Shown here: piece by piece, positions 14,401-18,122 of the stretch | How the letters are laid out: every line of letters begins with the position of its first letter | How positions within the stretch are numbered: the stretch's first letter is position 1 | Assembly (NCBI GenBank): GCA_044371675.1 | Contig: JBILTF010000045.1 | Span: 1-18,122 of the forward strand | Length of the DNA: 18,122 nt | Direction: 5' to 3' | Source of the DNA: CAIZGX01 sp044371675 | GTDB taxonomy: Bacteria; Bacteroidota; Bacteroidia; Flavobacteriales_D; Sanyastnellaceae | Program-made: the position numbers and the translations under genes | Notes under the pieces: model-generated | The model's input: the letters and a program-made list of their open reading frames with translations, nothing else | Told to the model about the DNA's origin: nothing | The model's database searches: none

Positions 14401-17400
14401 TACAGTTATCATCGATACCGTTACACAAATTCTCGGTAGTACCCGGATTAACCACTGCACTAGCATCGTTACAATCTGTAGTTGGAAGAATAGTAGCTGT
14501 GTAACTAGCACCTGGGCTCGTGCAAGCCAATATTGAAGATGCTGCATATCCATCGCCGTCTACATTTAAGTACCAAGCAGTTGCGTAGGCACAAGATCCG
14601 TCAGAAATGGTCGCCAGTGCGTCGTAGTTGCATGCTGCGTTGTCCATACAACCGTAGTCAGCGCATATCGCGTTCACAGTGGTGTTGAAGTTAATATCGC
14701 TTGCAGAGTAGAACGTTACTGATTCAGCTGCAACTAAAATAATGGCGTAGTCCGTTCCACCTGTTGTTGAAGAAGGAAGTGTAACTGTGATGGAACCAGA
14801 AGTTCCAGAAACTCCGTTAACTATTCCAATTAGATCTGAAGAGGAATATGTCGTATTGTTCGCTGTTGTTAAGTAGGCCACAACATCGTATGGCTGTGTA
14901 AAGTTGGCTGAAGTGAATGTCAAAGATCCCGAGTAAGAAGGGCAGAAATCCGCTGTGCTTCCGGTTAAGTTAATGGTCGGACAACCCTCGTCAATAGAGC
15001 CGTCGCAGTCGTTGTCTATACCGTCGTTACATACTTCAGCTGGACAAAGCGTTCCTGACACACTGAAATTGTCTACACGGCTCGTGCCGCCACTTGCAAT
15101 TGTAGTGCCTGCAATAGAACTGTTAGTTGCTACTGTGGTTCTGAAATAAACCATCGGATGTCCAGCAGCAATTGAAGAAAGATCAAATGTCTTGAGGTAT
15201 TGAGAATTGAAAATTGTCGGAGAGAGTGACGCTGAATTAGCAACTGCGTATTGGGAACCTACGTTTGTGTAGATGGTTCCATCTGTGCTGAAACTAAATT
15301 GAAAATCTCTTGGACCAGAATTGCTTGACGCTTGATCAAAGGAAACATAAACAGCATTGAAGCCAAGTGTGCTCGTTTGAAATTGATAATAATCATCAAT
15401 GGCCCAGTTGCTTCCGCTCAATGAAACCAATGACCCATTACTTCCTGGGGTAGTCCAATTTGTAGCTGCACTCGCGTGATTGCCTTTCATGCTGCTGCCT
15501 GTTGCGTTTAAACCAACGGTCGCCGCAGGGCCATTATATACGGCGCCGCTAGTTGGAATGGCTCCTAAATTTCCAATTGGAATGGTTCCTAAATTTTCAA
15601 AGTTCCATTTAGCAATTCCAGTTCTTACAACTAACGTTACAGTTGTTGATCCCGCTGCGTTATTCGCATTGCCTAAATTGTTCACGGTAATATCCGTTGA
15701 ACCAACACCAACAACGGTCAAGACGGTTCCGGCAATTGTTGCCACGGCAGTATTTGAAGAAGTATAGGTTGGGTTGAACGGCGCAAAGTTTGAAGAAGAA
15801 GTTAATGTTTGTGCTGGATCTCCAGTAACCATAGGAGCCACCGTGAATGCTATCGTTTGAAGGGCGGGAAGAATGTTTCCTGTTAATCCCGTTGGTTGAG
15901 AGATTACATAATTGGCCGACTGGGCCCCTATTAAAAATGAATTCGAAGTAACTGAAATTCCGTTTGCTGCATTGGAATCAGAAAAAATTCCAACTCCAAC
16001 AAGGGTTACTGCGTCGCTGTTAATCACTCCCACCAAAGATCCCGTGAGTGTTGCACCTACTCCACCATCATAATACTTGTCGTCTACCTGAGCATTAGAC
16101 ACTGTTAATGCAATTGGATTAATATACAAATTTTGAGCAAAAGCCGGCGCCGCAGCATAAGTTGCATCACCTGCTTGATTTGCGGTAATCGTAACGTTTC
16201 CAGCAGCTAAAATGGTCATTTCACCAGTTGCGTTGTTTATTGTTGCAATAGATGTATTGGAAGAGGAGTAGGTTACTTGCAAACCTGAGGTGGCTGTGGC
16301 TGAAAGTGTAATTGGTGCATCGCCGTAATTCACGGGCAAAGTAATTGGGAAAGAAATGCTCTGAGATACTCCCGTTGGCGGATTTACATATCCGAGTGCA
16401 AAATTGTACGCGCTCTGCCCGGTAATGGTTTGTGTAGGCGCATTCAAACTTGCTATTGAAATTGTTCCAGATACGAAACCCTCAGAAGCTGAAGCCGCAA
16501 TTCGAAGCTGCACCTCTGTAATTGTTAATGTTTGTGACGAAGGGGCTAGTGTTGCAGTTGGTCCAAAACCACTGCCCGTTGAAACCTCCATGCCTGTTGG
16601 AGCAGAAATGGTAACATCACCTTGAAGCCCAACTCCACTCACATTAATTAACTGAACCGCAGAAGCCGTACCTTGATTGGTTGTAAAAAAATCCAGAGGG
16701 GACGGTATTGTGGTAACATTAATACTCGGAGGAATGTACACTGTTCCAGTAACGGAAACATCATCAACTGAGAAACCCGGACGACCACCAACGACTGTAA
16801 CATCTTTGTAAACCCAACGCAACTGAACTTCAGCCAAATTATCACAAGCCGCAGGCAAATTCACTGAAATAGTACTTGGGTTTATTGACCCCGTTCCCGC
16901 TAAATTAGAAACGGTATTGATGTTTTGATAAGCAGTTCCAACATCTTGAAACGTTCCTGTGGTTCCAATGCGGTATTGCAAGCCAATGGCTCCAACGCGA
17001 TCAATTGATTGCGTTCTTTGGGTTGCAGCCAAATAAGAAACTTGGACAGCGGTATAACCTGCTGTGCTTATTGAAAGACAAAAACTATTCATTGCGGTCC
17101 CCGAATTCAAAAGTCCAATTTTCCCGCTGAAATCGAAGACCCCATTGGTATTACTACCATTCGAGCCTGATCCTTGAGGCTTGTTAGCGGCTGGAACAGC
17201 GGTTGGAAATGTAGTTGATGTAGACCCGGCAATTGTCCAACCTTGCCATCCTGCCAAATAGGTGGCAGTCGAACCAGTGTAAGCACTGAAGTTCTGTGTA
17301 TAAGGCATACCCTGTGGCGTTGGATTGGTTTGCGCGAATGCAACAGTTGTTGAAAACAACGCGCAAACCAACAAACTCAATACGTTTGAAAATCTAGAAA

Positions 17401-17413
17401 AATATGGCTTCAT
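11453..17413 (-). CDS. giant modular secreted protein: jelly rolls, Ig-like domains, MopE-type metal-binding repeats, T9SS type A sorting domain
   Basis: The product is 1986 residues and is probably a cell-surface or released protein of unknown role. Residues 1-27 are a signal peptide ending VAFA, leaving Gln28 as mature N-terminus. Then, approximately: a jelly-roll lectin-like domain (30-225); Ig-like/Big-type modules (230-430, with YSSSNTSIATINNATG); an MBG/YDG-like module (435-515); a further Ig-like module (520-600); a second jelly roll (600-785); a MopE-type motif CNDGIDNDCDGSIDEGC (near 791-808); GCMDNAACNYDA-type and WYLNVDGDGY motifs (918-1010); a propeller-like segment (1035-1355); three more Asp-rich DADADGYG/CNDxxxxVNPGA repeats (1361-1537); a PPC-like domain (about 1545-1660); and a type A C-terminal sorting domain (about 1903-1986, LSLYPNPTHG ... 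GLYLVEAI) for export through the type IX system. I chose ATG at 17413 because it begins the signal peptide; the frame extends to 17482. No catalytic motif is seen. Confidence 0.85.
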   Translation of the reverse strand: MKPYFSRFSNVLSLLVCALFSTTVAFAQTNPTPQGMPYTQNFSAYTGSTATYLAGWQGWTIAGSTSTTFPTAVPAANKPQGSGSNGSNTNGVFDFSGKIGLLNSGTAMNSFCLSISTAGYTAVQVSYLAATQRTQSIDRVGAIGLQYRIGTTGTFQDVGTAYQNINTVSNLAGTGSINPSTISVNLPAACDNLAEVQLRWVYKDVTVVGGRPGFSVDDVSVTGTVYIPPSINVTTIPSPLDFFTTNQGTASAVQLINVSGVGLQGDVTISAPTGMEVSTGSGFGPTATLAPSSQTLTITEVQLRIAASASEGFVSGTISIASLNAPTQTITGQSAYNFALGYVNPPTGVSQSISFPITLPVNYGDAPITLSATATSGLQVTYSSSNTSIATINNATGEMTILAAGNVTITANQAGDATYAAAPAFAQNLYINPIALTVSNAQVDDKYYDGGVGATLTGSLVGVINSDAVTLVGVGIFSDSNAANGISVTSNSFLIGAQSANYVISQPTGLTGNILPALQTIAFTVAPMVTGDPAQTLTSSSNFAPFNPTYTSSNTAVATIAGTVLTVVGVGSTDITVNNLGNANNAAGSTTVTLVVRTGIAKWNFENLGTIPIGNLGAIPTSGAVYNGPAATVGLNATGSSMKGNHASAATNWTTPGSNGSLVSLSGSNWAIDDYYQFQTSTLGFNAVYVSFDQASSNSGPRDFQFSFSTDGTIYTNVGSQYAVANSASLSPTIFNSQYLKTFDLSSIAAGHPMVYFRTTVATNSSIAGTTIASGGTSRVDNFSVSGTLCPAEVCNDGIDNDCDGSIDEGCPTINLTGSTADFCPSYSGSLTFTSANFTQPYDVVAYLTTANNTTYSSSDLIGIVNGVSGTSGSITVTLPSSTTGGTDYAIILVAAESVTFYSASDINFNTTVNAICADYGCMDNAACNYDALATISDGSCAYATAWYLNVDGDGYAASSILACTSPGASYTATILPTTDCNDASAVVNPGTTENLCNGIDDNCTAGIDEGAVSGCFDPNANNYNAAVTCPNNATCTYGNFTAGNIVVTRVGIGAGALNSAATPFFIEEYNTAGLVGTITLPTTGANRLVMSGSSTSEGFISRTSDFSKLVIPGYDANSGISNISSASNVFRSVGTFGNSYGSYARITSILTNSGGNLRSVASEGNNYWGGNESGGISYLGTGTPTSVSSSVSNTRTVGIHNGNLYFTTGGGTRGLYKVGTGLPTTTGQLSTNVIPTDGSSSPYGFQFNTAETVCYIADSRTGAGGGIQKWVKTAGVWSLAYTIGVGTSTGAYGIAVDFYAGVNPRIYATVSNTSGTQGGTQVLYFDDNGSSTPTLNIVSTLLVATNKAFRAVAFAPCTPSTWYVDADADGYGNVSTTLSYCTQPYGYVANSTDCNDALAAVNPGATELCNSADDNCSGAADEGLTFTNYYADVDGDSYGAGAATSACSQPVGYVQNNTDCNDANSAINPTTAWYLDADSDGYGAGTATIACSAPMGMVANNTDCNDLSSAVNPGATEICINSIDDDCDGVVNDGCLSDQLAGESPATSQYVWTNFYPGCVTQSHTLAGFTSSLSSQSICLTGEDKWHYFTATSEAASIVVGSTANDIFIELQSNTGVLLATENAVAGLGGEVLNFSGLTAGQVYKIGVRNYNSALGIGSYTICVKMLKRGGCDYGPGPYSLCQYFKATYGGTGTTYTFTFTGISGNASGNVYTRTQTSDICVLSNVSPSLPYGSTYNVLITSTYTLLDGAGNPEVIAVPGLSACTMSTVSQPATSLRTSDQCLNGTRFRGSVVASLPWVCGITNWRWEFTEVNPLTFATVGLPIPVNRGAASNYINLGTVAGLQNGKTYAVRTAPIVASTGSNYQWGPTYYMCIVGSAGMVLEQGSEVNGNATRDLLIANEANLSLYPNPTHGTDVNINLSGITSENVQIRIVDAMGKQVWSSRYVVNGVLNTNITFERPLANGLYLVEAIYNGELQTQRMMVQK

Positions 17414-17527
17414 AAAATGGAGTTTTTGATTGAGGTATTCGTCAACGAAAATACTACCGCGCAGTGGCTTGGATATGAACATAATGTTAACAAAACGCCA
17501 CTATATGGATGACACTGCGTGAAAACG
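17414..17527. other. 114-bp intergenic region with nested inverted repeats upstream of the giant gene
   Basis: This gap must hold the giant gene's promoter unless it is read through from the GNAT gene. No exact TAnnTTTG is present on the minus strand; the nearest is TATTTTCG, one mismatch. CGCAGTG (17460-17466) pairs with CACTGCG (17513-17519), and AGTGGC (17463-17468) with GCCACT (17497-17502). These are alternative, overlapping dyads, perhaps a regulatory site or a stem in the mRNA leader. Confidence 0.35.
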
Positions 17528-18031
17528 CTACGCGATGAGGGGGAGGGAGAGGATGAAATCGTTCATGAAATAACCACCGCCGATATCGAAATCCTTTTCT
17601 TCTTTTATCTGGAAGCCTTGACTTATATAGAAATCAAGGAACTTGTTATTTCGGTTGACCATAAGTTCAACGCGCGATTTCTTCGAATCGATGGCGAAGT
17701 CAATGGCTACTTGAAGCATCTTCTTGCCGAAGCCCTTGCCCTGCATTTCCGGACGTAAATACAATTTGTGAAGGAAGACACAATTCTCCTTTTCCTCGAA
17801 TGCTGCAAATCCTTGAGGAATACCTTCCACCTCCAACAAAACAAACTTCACCCCTTCCAACCACTGTTGTTTCAATTGATCTAAATCATACATCAACGAA
17901 AGCATATAATTGATTTGCTCTGAAGAAATCATGTAATCATACACTCGAGGCCAAATGTCATATGCCAATGCCTTCACCACATTCAATTCATCGCGTTCCA
18001 ACAAGCGCATGTCATACGTTGAGTTATTCAT
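17528..18031 (-). CDS. GNAT family N-acetyltransferase
   Basis: A 167-residue acetyl-CoA-dependent N-acetyltransferase. The acetyl-CoA site is visible as LHKLYLRPEMQGKGFGKKML (88-106): the beta-4 strand followed by the Q-x-x-G-x-G loop QGKGFG (97-102). The C-terminal part VELMVNRNNKFLDFYISQGF (121-140) is the usual beta-5/alpha-4 segment with the conserved Asn/Tyr region. The substrate is unknown; the sequence does not separate small-molecule from protein acetylation. The frame extends upstream to a GTG at 18058, but an exact -7 box at 18036-18043 lies inside that extension, so I take ATG at 18031. The upstream neighbour on the same strand is outside the window. Confidence 0.88.
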   Translation of the reverse strand: MNNSTYDMRLLERDELNVVKALAYDIWPRVYDYMISSEQINYMLSLMYDLDQLKQQWLEGVKFVLLEVEGIPQGFAAFEEKENCVFLHKLYLRPEMQGKGFGKKMLQVAIDFAIDSKKSRVELMVNRNNKFLDFYISQGFQIKEEKDFDIGGGYFMNDFILSLPLIA

Positions 18032-18035
18032 ATTC

Positions 18036-18043
18036 CAAAAATA
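18036..18043 (-). promoter_or_regulatory. -7 promoter box of the GNAT gene (predicted leaderless)
   Basis: The minus strand reads TATTTTTG, an exact TAnnTTTG match, with 4 nt between it and the ATG at 18031. The geometry implies a transcript starting at or beside the start codon. A TTG lies upstream with a short 14-bp spacer. Confidence 0.4.
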
Positions 18044-18096
18044 ACAGGAAATACCCACAACTTCATTTTTGAATGGTTACCTTTCGGAAGAATATT

Positions 18097-18122
18097 ATGG
18101 TAAAGAAAAAAAACAAATTCGG
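18097..18122 (+). CDS. possible 5' end of a + strand gene (truncated by window edge)
   Basis: An ATG at 18097 begins a frame reading MVKKKNKF, open to the window edge. A basic Lys-rich start is plausible for a gene divergent from the GNAT gene. A weak box, TACCTTTC (one mismatch from TAnnTTTG), lies about 16 bp upstream. Too little sequence is visible to name a family. Confidence 0.3.

Noticed and set aside
12806..15041. Repeated DNA segments inside the giant gene considered as mobile or recombination repeats
   Set aside because: They correspond in frame to MopE-type protein repeats and diverge at the nucleotide level, so they are protein repeats rather than DNA elements.
17414..17482. Upstream extension of the giant protein to 17482
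   Set aside because: It would bury the signal peptide behind 23 extra residues; the ATG at 17413 gives a standard signal peptide with an AFA cleavage site.

Overview
The window looks like ordinary chromosome of a Bacteroidota bacterium, most likely order Flavobacteriales. Three things point there: a T9SS type A C-terminal sorting domain on a giant secreted protein; Bacteroidota-type promoters (TTG ... TAnnTTTG) in front of several genes with no clear Shine-Dalgarno sequences; and families typical of the phylum (animal-type glutaminyl cyclase, a PD40/beta-barrel Tol-like protein, DUF6428). The genus cannot be settled from the sequence alone. I see no phage, insertion sequence, CRISPR array or integrase.

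Layout. 1-1493 (+): the 3' end of cysS overlaps a membrane-anchored glutaminyl-peptide cyclotransferase. 1495-4707 (-): a large secreted propeller/barrel protein, divergent from a metallo-beta-lactamase-fold hydrolase (4755-5393, +). 5394-8128 (-): a DUF1801 protein and, upstream of it on the same strand, a compact arsenic operon arsR-DUF6428-acr3-arsC. Upstream of arsR is an operator-like region with repeated palindromes. 8302-9740 (-): tRNA-Leu(CAA) with its own promoter and terminator, then the site-2 protease rseP. 9806-10052 (+): promoter, tRNA-Asn(GTT) and terminator. 10061-10140: a 32-bp tandem hairpin repeat. 10152-10651 (-): an AHSA1/SRPBCC protein translationally coupled to a 30-residue remnant. 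10728-11387 (+): a DUF6629 membrane protein, ended by a bidirectional terminator. 11453-17413 (-): a 1986-residue modular T9SS cargo protein with MopE-type metal-binding repeats. 17528-18031 (-): a GNAT acetyltransferase. 18097 onward (+): perhaps the start of another gene.

How the parts fit. ArsR, Acr3 and ArsC form a standard arsenate reduction and arsenite export unit, with the uncharacterised Cys-rich DUF6428 protein between regulator and pump. The glutaminyl cyclase is the enzyme expected to cap exported Bacteroidota proteins that begin with Gln after signal-peptide removal. Both large secreted proteins here are predicted to expose Gln at the mature N-terminus, so enzyme and candidate substrates lie in one window. 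The least explained elements are the 32-bp hairpin array, the DUF6428 protein, and the 31-bp-spaced repeats upstream of arsR.
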